Position numbers and translations under genes: made by a program
Part shown: positions 8,507 through 16,375 of the stretch, piece after piece
Position numbering within the stretch: the first letter of the stretch is position 1
Layout: every line of letters begins with the position of its first letter
Notes under the pieces: generated by a model
Databases searched by the model: none
The model's input: the letters and a program-made list of their open reading frames with translations, nothing else
Told to the model about the DNA's origin: nothing
Origin: Chitinophaga arvensicola
GTDB lineage: Bacteria > Bacteroidota > Bacteroidia > Chitinophagales > Chitinophagaceae
DNA length: 64,000 nt
Direction of reading: 5' to 3'
NCBI RefSeq assembly: GCF_900110835.1
Contig: NZ_FOJG01000003.1
Span: forward strand, 1 to 64,000

Positions 8507-8782
8507 ATGAACAGTGTACTGTTAATTGAAGATGATCCGAACATTTTGGAACTGCTGGCCATCCACCTGCAGGATCTGGGTTGTGAAACCGCTTCGGTGA
8601 TGAAAAGCTATAGCCGGAAACGCCTGTTGAACCTGTTATGGGGCTATGATTTTGAAGGATACGAGCACACCGTAAACGCTCACATTAAACGGCTGCGCAG
8701 TAATATTGAAAAAGATATTTCCCATCCTGAATTCATCTTAACTACCTGGGCGGTGGGATACCGGTTCAATGAAGAATTATAA
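8507..8782 (+). pseudogene. OmpR-family response regulator with a large in-frame internal deletion
   Basis: The 91-residue frame is two ends of a normal (about 225-residue) response regulator joined together. Residues 1-31 (MNSVLLIEDDPNILELL...) are the first strand and helix of a receiver domain with the acidic pair D10-D11 region. From residue 33 the sequence jumps to the end of a winged-helix domain (SYSRKRLLNLLWGYDF, then GYEHTVNAHIKRLRSNIE and the final hairpin TTWAVGYRF). The phospho-acceptor Asp, the conserved Thr and Lys, the linker and the first half of the DNA-binding domain are absent: about 130 residues are missing without frame loss. The kinase 9 bases downstream is intact. It might still fold partly or bind DNA, but phosphorylation-based signalling is impossible. 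Confidence 0.85.
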
Positions 8783-8791
8783 CGTAAATAT

Positions 8792-10270
8792 ATGTCAGTA
8801 AAAACGATAAGAGGCAATCTGCTGTTCTGGAAAATAGCGACCGTATTTTTTGTGCTGTTGATCATACTCGGCGCCGTATTTATATTCATTGCCTCTAAGC
8901 TGTCCCGCTCCTATTATTCTATGGCACACCAGCAGCTATACGGCAATGTAGCCTCACACCTGGCCAACTTTACCCATCCTATAAAAAATGGCCAACCCGA
9001 TACGGCAGTAACCCATGATATTATTCATTCGATCATGGTAGCCAACCCCAGTGTGGAAGTATATTTACTGGATACTACCGGAAAAATTACCGATTATGTA
9101 GTACCCGATAAATCCGTTCATAAGCGGCAGGTAAACATTGCCGCAGTAAAACAATGGCTGGCGGTTAAAAATGGAGAACGCCCTTTAGGTGATAACCCAA
9201 AGCAACCGGAAGCACCTAGCATCTTTTCAACCGCACCAGTATATGAAAACGGAACGCTGGCAGGATATGTATATGCGGTGCTGTCAAGCGAAACACAGCG
9301 GAAAATATTAACTACGCTCAACAGTGACCTGTCCTTTCAGTTGGGTAAGTATATCTTTTTCTGTGCCCTGCTGATTGCACTCATCGTGGGCGTGATCACC
9401 TTTTTTCTCATAACAGACAGTATCTGTCAGATCGCAGTCGTAGTCCGAAGATTTAAAGAAGGCGACTATAGCGCACGCATAGAAGGTTACGGCAAAGGAA
9501 ACCTGGGAATGCTGACTTCCACCTTTAACGAAATGGCCGAGGTGATCGTAGATAATTTTGATAAAATACGCGCCACTGACAAATTCCGCCAGGAGCTGAT
9601 CGCCAACGTATCCCATGATCTGCGTACTCCTCTGTCTATTATGCAGGGCTACGTTGAAACCATGATTATCAAAAAAGACAGCCTTAGTGAAAAAGACAAA
9701 AATAAATATCTCTCCATCGTACTGGAAAGCTCAAAGAAATTATCAGTGCTCGTAGAGCAACTGTTTCAATATGCTAAATTAGAAGCTAACCAGGTAAACC
9801 CGCAAAAAGAACAGTTTGCGCTAAATGAACTTGTTTCTGATATCTTGATGGCATACCAGTTGAAAGCAAAAGAGAATAATATCAGCCTGAACCTTCACAC
9901 AACAGATACCTTGCTACCCGTTTTTGCGGACATTGCACTTACAGAAAGAGTGATGCAAAACCTGATCGACAATGCGTTTAAGTTTACACCGGGTGGCGGA
10001 GGTATCACCATCCGGCTAAAACAACTTGATAGTGATATTGAAGTTCGCATTACAGACACAGGAATAGGTATTGCCCAGGAAGAACAAGCTTATATTTTTG
10101 AAAGATATAAACAACTACATACAGACCAGGGACCTAAGAAAGGAATGGGAATTGGTCTGGCTATTGTTAAAAAGGTACTGGAACTTCATCATTCTACCAT
10201 CCAGGTGAGCAGCGCCCCCGGGAAGGGTGCAGCATTCTGGTTTGTATTGCCGGGTGCTGCTAAAAAATAG
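8792..10270 (+). CDS. Sensor histidine kinase with HAMP domain
   Basis: A 492-residue membrane kinase. Helix 1 (about 14-34), an extracytoplasmic sensor region (35-185, with PxxVEVYLLDTTGKI typical of a single-Cache/PAS-like fold), helix 2 (about 187-210), HAMP (210-265), the phospho-acceptor H275 in NVSHDLRTPLS, and an HATPase domain with N box NLIDNAFKFTP, G1 ITDTGIGIA and G2 GMGIGLAIV. All catalytic motifs are present. It lies 9 bases after the deleted regulator, so it was clearly that regulator's partner and now lacks a working cognate receiver here. The ligand is unknown; it faces a divergent operon of envelope genes. Confidence 0.92.
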   Translation: MSVKTIRGNLLFWKIATVFFVLLIILGAVFIFIASKLSRSYYSMAHQQLYGNVASHLANFTHPIKNGQPDTAVTHDIIHSIMVANPSVEVYLLDTTGKITDYVVPDKSVHKRQVNIAAVKQWLAVKNGERPLGDNPKQPEAPSIFSTAPVYENGTLAGYVYAVLSSETQRKILTTLNSDLSFQLGKYIFFCALLIALIVGVITFFLITDSICQIAVVVRRFKEGDYSARIEGYGKGNLGMLTSTFNEMAEVIVDNFDKIRATDKFRQELIANVSHDLRTPLSIMQGYVETMIIKKDSLSEKDKNKYLSIVLESSKKLSVLVEQLFQYAKLEANQVNPQKEQFALNELVSDILMAYQLKAKENNISLNLHTTDTLLPVFADIALTERVMQNLIDNAFKFTPGGGGITIRLKQLDSDIEVRITDTGIGIAQEEQAYIFERYKQLHTDQGPKKGMGIGLAIVKKVLELHHSTIQVSSAPGKGAAFWFVLPGAAKK

Positions 10271-10553
10271 CATGTGACCGATCTAAAAACACGGAGCAAT
10301 CCAGTCAGCATCGTTCCTGTCAAAATATATTCATTTATTTTAGAGAACCGATAAGACAATGAATTTGTTTACGCTAAAAAACAGACAAGTCTGATAAATG
10401 CTATTGTCTATTTACCGGGATAAATTTCATGCTGAACAGCATGATACTGTTCCTACATTTATCTATATATAGCATATATCAATACCCAGCGGAAAACAAA
10501 AAGTACAGGGAGATAGAAAAACCCATGGTTGCTTCCATCTCCCCCTTACCTGT

Positions 10554-11465
10554 TTAATACTTTATGCCCGGAAAATCCTTCTGCGCCTGCTTAAACTGCA
10601 CTTCCCATTCATCTGGCCAACCAAAGGCCTCGGTCGCCTGCGCCTTCAGATTTACGCCCGCAGCTCCGCTCCAGAAATGGACGAATTCACCCCAATTCAG
10701 ATCACGCGCGTAGGAGCCTCCGTCACGTGGGAAATGAGCCGCCAGCAAGGTGAAAAACTTATTTAGCGCCTTTGCACCACCGTGCTCATGGTAAATAGGG
10801 TAAAACCAGTTGCGGAACCATTGAGTGCCTGCCCGCGGAAAATCATCATTTCCTTTCATAAGCATGTTGTACCAGCGCGTGGCCTCCGATTCCCAACCTA
10901 GCGCCTTGTATACGTCATACTGATAGATCTCAATCCATTTACTGTCTTTCCAGAGCGGGAAAGCCGGCGATCCATGCACACCTTTTGAAGCTCCTTCCAC
11001 GATATGGCCTATTTCATGGACAGTAGCATCCAGGTTCCAATCAGAGTTACTTACCCAGTTGCCCGGTGTTCCAATAACAATTGTATTACGGTAATCATGA
11101 CTATCATCAAGGTAAGTAGAAGGATGACCGCCAAAATATTTACCTGTGTGTAAGAGTACAAACAGCCGCTCATCCTTGCCAAAATCACCGTACGTCCTCG
11201 TAGTGTAGTTCCACACCTTTGTAAACAGGTCGTTCGGCCAGGTAATGCTATCTGGTGTTTCCGGATCATAATACACCGCTACAGATTTGTTATAAAACAC
11301 ACGCCTCATTACCTGGGAATGGTCAAACCAATGCTCCTTTCAGGTGCGTGGTGGTACGCTATCTTTCGTAATAGCCTGAGCCGTAGCCCTGCTTCCTGCT
11401 AACCATATGCCCGGTGCCACTGCGATAGATAGCATCAGGGCCGCAGCTCTCATCAAATTTTTCAT
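10554..11465 (-). pseudogene. Secreted HEIGH-motif zinc metalloprotease interrupted by an in-frame TGA
   Basis: The intact part (10554-11309, 251 codons) has the gluzincin motif HEIGH in DATVHEIGHIVEGASKG, with downstream acidic residues in KWIEIYQYDVY that could complete the zinc site. Upstream, in the same frame, an ATG at 11465 begins a good signal peptide (MKNLMRAAALMLSIAVAPG ... ATAQ) that runs 41 codons to a TGA at 11340-11342; reading through gives KEHWFDHSQVM joined directly to the internal Met at 11309. The unbroken frame and protein-like sequence on both sides indicate a single 302-residue gene with one premature stop. Translation restarting at 11309 would make an unexported protein. 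A sequencing error cannot be excluded. Confidence 0.8.
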
Positions 11466-11792
11466 AATAAAAGGGATTTTACAGGAAATTGTAACATCAA
11501 TCTCCTGATTAGAAAAAAGTATTTGCCCCGTGAAGATAGCCTACAGCAAAGGAATTAACTTTAAAACATACATAACGAAATGTCAATAGAATATAAACAT
11601 AAGAAATGTTGACAATGATTTTTTTTCTGATTTAACTGTTCATATTAAAAACGGCTTTACGATCCAGTCTCTTTTCAAAATGAATACGCACAAATTTTTA
11701 AGTGCCAGCATTGTTTTGTTGAATAAAGGGCGGGGTACCAATCTCCGGATAATAGTAAATCCGAACAGGTATGGAGAAAAGCAATACAGTGA

Positions 11793-12000
11793 GATAAATT
11801 AAATTGGGGCCAGGTATCAGATTTAACTGGCTGGGATAACATTGCTGCCCGATTATACGCTGTAACAGCCATTCCCAAAAAGCTTTTTAATAGGTCCTGA
11901 TGGGAAAATCATTGCAAAAGGTATGAGAAGAGAAGAACTCGAAAGAAAGCCGGCCAGAATTTTCAGTAAATCAACATTGAATACGCGGGCTAGATCTTAA
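11793..12000 (+). pseudogene. Remnant of a TlpA/ResA-like thioredoxin-fold protein (C-terminal part)
   Basis: In one frame (from 11793) the bases read DKLNWGQVSDLTGWDN, then IAARLYAVTAIP; in the next frame (from 11878) they continue KSFLIGPDGKIIAKGMRREELERK and end at TAA 11998-12000. Together this is the C-terminal third of a Bacteroidota TlpA-type thioredoxin, with the cis-Pro loop AIPKSFLI. The shift falls at a run of five A (11877-11881); removing one A restores a single frame. A TGA at 11790-11792 precedes the readable part, and no CxxC active site or N-terminus was found upstream, so the gene is decayed and not just mis-sequenced at one base. No other gene lies between 11466 and 12194. 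Confidence 0.72.
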
Positions 12001-12150
12001 ATATTCTATCAGTAGAAGTAAGGACGAAAAGGGTCTCATTTCATATTTGACCCATTCGTGGATCCCAGATTGTCTTAAAGAACCACGAAAATTTAACTAC
12101 TTATACAAGATCCTTTTTGATCTCTACCTACACTACCCACCTTTAATGTT

Positions 12151-12192
12151 TCATTCCTCCACCGTGTAACTATGTAACACAGTGGAGGATGA
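12151..12192. repeat. Long imperfect inverted repeat beside the S41 peptidase stop
   Basis: CATTCCTCCAC and GTGT pair with ACAC and GTGGAGGATG around a nine-base loop, with single mismatches, directly after the leftward peptidase gene. There is no T-run on the leftward strand, so it may be a transcript-end stabilising hairpin or a Rho-type signal and not a classical terminator. Confidence 0.5.
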
Positions 12193-12194
12193 GA

Positions 12195-13616
12195 CTATTT
12201 ATTCTTCATTTTGTTATATTTTCCAGAGGTCTGTATATCACCTCCCGGTGTCAATACCTTTAATTCCAGATAATCAACAGCTCCATTTACATCTTTGTGA
12301 ACGTAAACACGGGTAGATAGCGGCCCCTCCTTTTTAGCGCCTGGTTTTCCGAGAACATATACATCTTTAGAAAGAAGATTTAAACTATATGCGTAATCTT
12401 TTCCATCGTGTCTGGCAGTAAGTACCAGGCTTGTATCGGTGGAAGCTATACTAACCTCCTGTACATTCTCTTGTTCATAACTGCCAACCAGCAATTTTTC
12501 GGTTGCCTTATCTGGTATAATATTCGAGTTCATATAAGCGGAGTCTTCCATCAGCCATTTTTTTAATGCCGGGTTTTTTAAACCAGCATCTGCCAAAAAC
12601 CTTTTATCGATCAATTGCATCGCCGTGCTTCTGGCCATGGAAGAACTACATGCCACATCCGGGATTACTCCGGTTCCCTCCCATCCTACTTCGGTACCAG
12701 GTGCCACAAGCATCTTTACAGGTAAGAACATCTCAAGATTTCTCTCCAAAGAAACTCCAATGCCTGCTATTCCTGCACCCGCAGTGGTATCACCAACAAT
12801 AGTTGCTTTACCCAACTTTTGCATAGCATAGGCAAATCCTTCACACGCAGAAGCCGTTCCACGATCAGTGAGGATAAACAATTTGCTATTTGTAAGCCTC
12901 CTGCCTGGGACATATCCAAAAGTATATTCCTGCTTCTCCTGTTTACGATCTTTCTCAAAGCCGTTCAGGTAAAGTACTTCTTCACCAGGATTAAAGAAAT
13001 AAGAAGCCAGAAAATGTCCCATGCCGCCTGCACCACCGCCATCTCCGCGAACGTCGATAATAATATACTTTGAATAAGCCGCCATACTCATCGCATGACC
13101 AGCCATTTCAAATCCCTCCTGCGTGCAATTAAAACCATAAGGTATACTTATATAGGCAACAGATTTAACATTATCTAACTCCACGCTTTTAAATCCATAA
13201 CCATTTTTCTGCAGTTGCGCTGTTTCCTTTTCTTCCTGATTACCTTCAGCCTCTGACGGTTCAGCCGGTGGTTGCTGCACATATATATTCAGATGTACGT
13301 CTTTATGAACCTTTTGCAGATCTTGTGTAAGCCTGGATGCGAGCAAATCCGCATTAAGATGCTGATACGTTTTTTCGTTGGCTTTCAGCATGTCTGCATA
13401 TCGCTTGGAAATATCGGGAAATGGGTATCGATTTTCCAGTTCCATACAAATTTTTTGCACAATTGCATGCACTTCTTTGGAAGACACCTGTTGTGCGCGG
13501 GTTACAAAAGGAATAAACATCAAAAGTATCATGTAAAGTATGCTTGATTTTCTGATTACCACCGCATATCGGCCATAGCTTTCTAATTTGAAATCATTCA
13601 TTTTGAAATTATTCAT
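12195..13616 (-). CDS. S41 family serine peptidase (IRBP/CtpA-like)
   Basis: A 473-residue protein with an N-terminal membrane/signal segment (SILYMILLMFIPFVTRAQ, about 25-42). An IRBP-like N-terminal helical region (45-115) is followed by the peptidase core: YIIIDVRGDGGGAGGMGHFLA at 184-204 is the S41 strand-loop, and TASACEGFAYAM places the catalytic Ser at S256. GDTTAGAGIAG then VPGTEVGWEGTGVIPD-type segments complete the fold; there is no clear PDZ domain. The last 100 residues look like a beta-rich C-terminal domain. Probably envelope-located and involved in protein turnover; substrate unknown. An Asp/Glu-rich insert (118-133) is likely flexible. Confidence 0.87.
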   Translation of the reverse strand: MNNFKMNDFKLESYGRYAVVIRKSSILYMILLMFIPFVTRAQQVSSKEVHAIVQKICMELENRYPFPDISKRYADMLKANEKTYQHLNADLLASRLTQDLQKVHKDVHLNIYVQQPPAEPSEAEGNQEEKETAQLQKNGYGFKSVELDNVKSVAYISIPYGFNCTQEGFEMAGHAMSMAAYSKYIIIDVRGDGGGAGGMGHFLASYFFNPGEEVLYLNGFEKDRKQEKQEYTFGYVPGRRLTNSKLFILTDRGTASACEGFAYAMQKLGKATIVGDTTAGAGIAGIGVSLERNLEMFLPVKMLVAPGTEVGWEGTGVIPDVACSSSMARSTAMQLIDKRFLADAGLKNPALKKWLMEDSAYMNSNIIPDKATEKLLVGSYEQENVQEVSIASTDTSLVLTARHDGKDYAYSLNLLSKDVYVLGKPGAKKEGPLSTRVYVHKDVNGAVDYLELKVLTPGGDIQTSGKYNKMKNK

Positions 13617-14114
13617 TTAATTTAAGTAATTAAGATTATCCTCAATGATACAAAGCTATTTATTCACACCTCTCAAAGCTGTTAACAGATCTTCAACAAA
13701 ATGTAAAACAAATTCAACCTCCAATAATGAATCTGCGATGTCCCTATAAGGCATGCAAATCTGGATAGGGGTATAAGAATCAATGGTATTATTTCCCTGC
13801 AAATGGCCTGGCAGCCATATTACATAGTAAAAGATGGATGATCTCTGTAATTTCAAGAAAATCCTCATGTAACTTTCGGAGGAAGGCGAGGAGAATATAA
13901 ATATCAAGATATGCCCTCAGTAATTGCGTCATCACTAAAAAGGCAAAAGTAGAAGTAGACGTTAGCTGATGTTCCTGTCCAAAAACTGGCTTGTTTTTTT
14001 GAAAACAGCTACCAGTAAAATGTAGTATGATGGCTTAAATAATAAAGATTTTCTGCTTGTCAAATACTTGTCAATAATAGTGGTTGGAAGTGGGAAAATC
14101 TGACACTCCCAAAA
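13617..14114. other. Intergenic stretch upstream of the S41 peptidase gene
   Basis: About 500 AT-rich bases lie between the S41 peptidase start and the tRNA terminator. A leftward 83-codon frame (13656-13907) begins with TTG, has no recognisable domain and no clear ribosome site, and is not called. The peptidase promoter should be in the first 100 bases, but no well-spaced box pair was identified. Confidence 0.4.
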
Positions 14115-14152
14115 ACAAAAAAGGCCTGTAAGTTCTTACTTACAAGCCTTTG
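14115..14152 (-). terminator. Intrinsic terminator of tRNA-Leu
   Basis: Read leftward, AAAGGCTTGTAAG and CTTACAGGCCTTTTTT form a stem with a six-base loop followed by a T-run. It starts 8 bases past the tRNA 3' end and so ends the tRNA transcript. Confidence 0.85.
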
Positions 14153-14159
14153 TGGTAGG

Positions 14160-14243
14160 TGCCCGGAACAGGAATCGAACCTGCACTCCCTTGCGAAAAC
14201 AAGATTTTGAGTCTAGCGCGTCTACCAATTCCGCCATCCGGGC
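14160..14243 (-). tRNA. tRNA-Leu (anticodon CAA)
   Basis: The 84-base sequence folds as a class II tRNA: acceptor GCCCGGA pairs with TCCGGGC, the D-arm contains GGTAGACGC, the anticodon loop is CTCAAAA (anticodon CAA, codon UUG), a long variable arm is present, and the T-loop is GTTCGATTC. The discriminator base is A. The following bases are CCT, so the CCA end is not encoded and must be added, as is usual in this phylum. The anticodon stem has one T-T mismatch. Confidence 0.96.
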
Positions 14244-14282
14244 AATCATTTTTAAGAACTTCGCCGCGTCAATTGCGGGATG

Positions 14283-14313
14283 CAAATATAGAAACTCTTA
14301 TTTAATCTGCAAA
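14283..14313 (-). promoter_or_regulatory. Bacteroidota-type promoter of tRNA-Leu
   Basis: Read leftward: TTTG, 19 bases, then TATATTTG. This is an exact match to the phylum's -33 TTG / -7 TAnnTTTG pattern with the preferred spacing. Transcription would start about 30 bases upstream of the mature tRNA 5' end. Confidence 0.8.
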
Positions 14314-14405
14314 TAAATTTTACATTTTTGTATAAATTATTTTTTCAGCCCCCGTAAACAGGGCTTTTCAGCCGGTCAGTTCCTGAAAATATCCTACATT
14401 CAGAG

Positions 14406-15623
14406 ATGGAAAACAAGATACATATCGGACTTATCAGAGAGGAAAAACAGCCGCATGATAACAGAGTGGCATTTACTCCCAGGCAATGCCAGTGGATCAT
14501 GCATCATTTTCCCGGCACACAGATTTACGTACAGCCCTCCCCGTTACGCTGCTTCAGCGACAGCGAATATGAAAAAGCCGGGATTACCTTGCAGGAAGAC
14601 CTCTCCCATTGCACCTTCCTCCTGGGCATCAAAGAGGTGCCGGCTGATAAACTGATCCCCGGTAAAACGTATCTCTTCTTCAGCCATACCAAAAAGAAAC
14701 AGCCGCATAACCAACATATGCTGCAAACCATCCTCGAAAAAAAGATTACGCTGGTGGATTATGAATGCCTCGTACACCCCGACGGACAAAGGATCCTCGG
14801 CTTCGGCTTCTTCGCCGGCATCGTGGGCGCCCACAACGGCCTGATGGCCTACGGGGAAAAAACAAGGTCGTTTCATTTTAAAAGAGTCCATACGTGCCAC
14901 GACTTCCAGGAATTGATCAGTCACTACTTTGGGATCAAACTACCTCCCATCAAAATTGTGATCACCGGCTCTGGACGTGTGGCCGCAGGCGCGCTGGAAA
15001 TCATGGGACTACTCGGCATCAAATATATTCCACCGGAAGAATACCTGATCAATACTTACTCCTATCCGGTGTATACACAACTCAAAGCAGGAGAACTGTA
15101 TCTGCGGAGAGATGATAAAACCTATAGCCGGAGCGACTTCCACGCTCATCCGGAAGCATATGAGTGCCGCTTCCTCCCCTATGTCACCGTCAGCGATGTG
15201 CTGATGAACGGCATCTACTGGGATGAAAATATTGCCCCCCTCTTTCATGCCAACGACCTGAAAAAAGATAATTTCCGCATCCGCGTCATTGCAGACATCA
15301 CAGACGACACCAACGGGTCTGTTCCCTGCAACCTGGGCGACAGCACCATCGAAGACCCCGTATATGGCGTCACCAAAGATAACATGGAGCAAACGGCCCC
15401 TTATCTGCCCGATACAGTGGATATGATGTGCGTGAGCAATCTCCCCAACGAACTGCCAAGAGATGCCTCTCAGTACTTCGGTGATCAGCTGATGAAATAT
15501 GTTTTTGAAGCGCTGCTGCAACCAGACAATGAAATGATCCGGAACGCTACCATCACGGCCAACGGAACGCTGACCGGCAGATTTAAATACCTGGAAGATT
15601 ATGCAAAAGGAGATTTAACGTAG
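14406..15623 (+). CDS. Saccharopine dehydrogenase (L-lysine-forming)-like NAD(P) oxidoreductase, AlaDH/PNT family
   Basis: A 405-residue cytosolic enzyme of the alanine dehydrogenase/transhydrogenase family. The N-terminal domain has the family start IGLIREEKQPHDNRVAFTP (residues 6-24) and SHTKKKQPHNQHML, where Lys and His residues correspond to those of lysine-forming saccharopine dehydrogenases. The nucleotide-binding domain begins IKIVITGSGRVAAGALEIM (about 182-200), a GxGxxA-type Rossmann loop. The C-terminal part contains IADITDDTNGSVP, matching the LYS1-type branch. It would interconvert saccharopine with lysine and 2-oxoglutarate, although bacterial members often have unproven substrates. 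It is monocistronic, next to tRNA-Leu on the other strand. Confidence 0.78.
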   Translation: MENKIHIGLIREEKQPHDNRVAFTPRQCQWIMHHFPGTQIYVQPSPLRCFSDSEYEKAGITLQEDLSHCTFLLGIKEVPADKLIPGKTYLFFSHTKKKQPHNQHMLQTILEKKITLVDYECLVHPDGQRILGFGFFAGIVGAHNGLMAYGEKTRSFHFKRVHTCHDFQELISHYFGIKLPPIKIVITGSGRVAAGALEIMGLLGIKYIPPEEYLINTYSYPVYTQLKAGELYLRRDDKTYSRSDFHAHPEAYECRFLPYVTVSDVLMNGIYWDENIAPLFHANDLKKDNFRIRVIADITDDTNGSVPCNLGDSTIEDPVYGVTKDNMEQTAPYLPDTVDMMCVSNLPNELPRDASQYFGDQLMKYVFEALLQPDNEMIRNATITANGTLTGRFKYLEDYAKGDLT

Positions 15624-15650
15624 CAGCGGCTACGTAGGATGTATCAAAAA

Positions 15651-16373
15651 CTAGAGATACAGATAGTATGGTTGAAGCAATTGCACAAACGCAGGTGTAT
15701 ATACGCGCTGATCGTCGTACACGGAAAGTTCATGAATAACCGTATTCACCGTCCTTCTTGAAAAAATGCCTACCGTTCTGAAAAAGCCATGGGTTACACT
15801 CTGGCGGATATACAATACCTGTTTCAGATAAAAACCAGCGGCCAGCGCCAGCTGACGAAATTGTTCGAAAGCATCAAAAGGCAACAGGATGGACACTTCC
15901 CCGGAGGGCGACAACTGCTGATCAATAGCCGCCAGTAAATCGCGGTAAGTGAGATGAGTGGCATGCATCGCCTGATCTTTCTTTCCCTGCCCACTTTTCA
16001 ACGCATCTTCATAAAAAGGCGGATTACTGATGATGAAGTCGTACTTCACGCCCCCATCCAATTTTCGTATATCCAGGCGCGTGAGCGTTAACCGGTCTGC
16101 CCAGGGAGAGTCATCGAAATTCTGTGTGGCCTGATGCGCTGCACCAGGATCCAGTTCCACAGCGGTAATGGCCGCATCTACCTGCTGTGCCAGCATCAGG
16201 CTGAGTAAACCGGTGCCGGCTCCTAAATCCAGTATAGCCGGCACCGTTATTTCATTGTCCGCCAGGTACTGCGCCGTGAAAGCACCCTGTATACAGGCAT
16301 CTGTGCACACTTTCATGGCGCAGTGTTCCTGGTGAACGGTAAACTGTTTAAATTGAAAATATGTATTTGCCAT
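15651..16373 (-). CDS. trmN6: tRNA1(Val) (adenine(37)-N6)-methyltransferase
   Basis: A 240-residue class I SAM-dependent methyltransferase. It has the family N-terminus FKQFTVHQEHCAMKVCTDACIQGA, motif I LDLGAGTGLLSLML (49-62), the acidic residue of motif II in AVELDP (71-76), and the adenine N6-methylase motif NPPF at 117-120. This combination is that of YfiC/TrmN6, which methylates A37 of tRNA-Val(1). Its ATG lies 2 bases after the stop of the GH29 gene, so it is probably co-transcribed with it without functional connection. Confidence 0.9.
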   Translation of the reverse strand: MANTYFQFKQFTVHQEHCAMKVCTDACIQGAFTAQYLADNEITVPAILDLGAGTGLLSLMLAQQVDAAITAVELDPGAAHQATQNFDDSPWADRLTLTRLDIRKLDGGVKYDFIISNPPFYEDALKSGQGKKDQAMHATHLTYRDLLAAIDQQLSPSGEVSILLPFDAFEQFRQLALAAGFYLKQVLYIRQSVTHGFFRTVGIFSRRTVNTVIHELSVYDDQRVYTPAFVQLLQPYYLYL

Positions 16374-16375
16374 CG

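Noticed and set aside
10428..10443. Perfect CATGCTG-AA-CAGCATG palindrome after the kinase gene
   Set aside because: Loop of two bases and no T-run; too short to call as a terminator and no regulator context.
11675..11878. 67-codon leftward frame
   Set aside because: It lies opposite the thioredoxin-like remnant; composition is not protein-like.
13656..13907. 83-codon leftward frame upstream of the S41 peptidase
   Set aside because: TTG start, no ribosome site, no recognisable domain, and probably chance.
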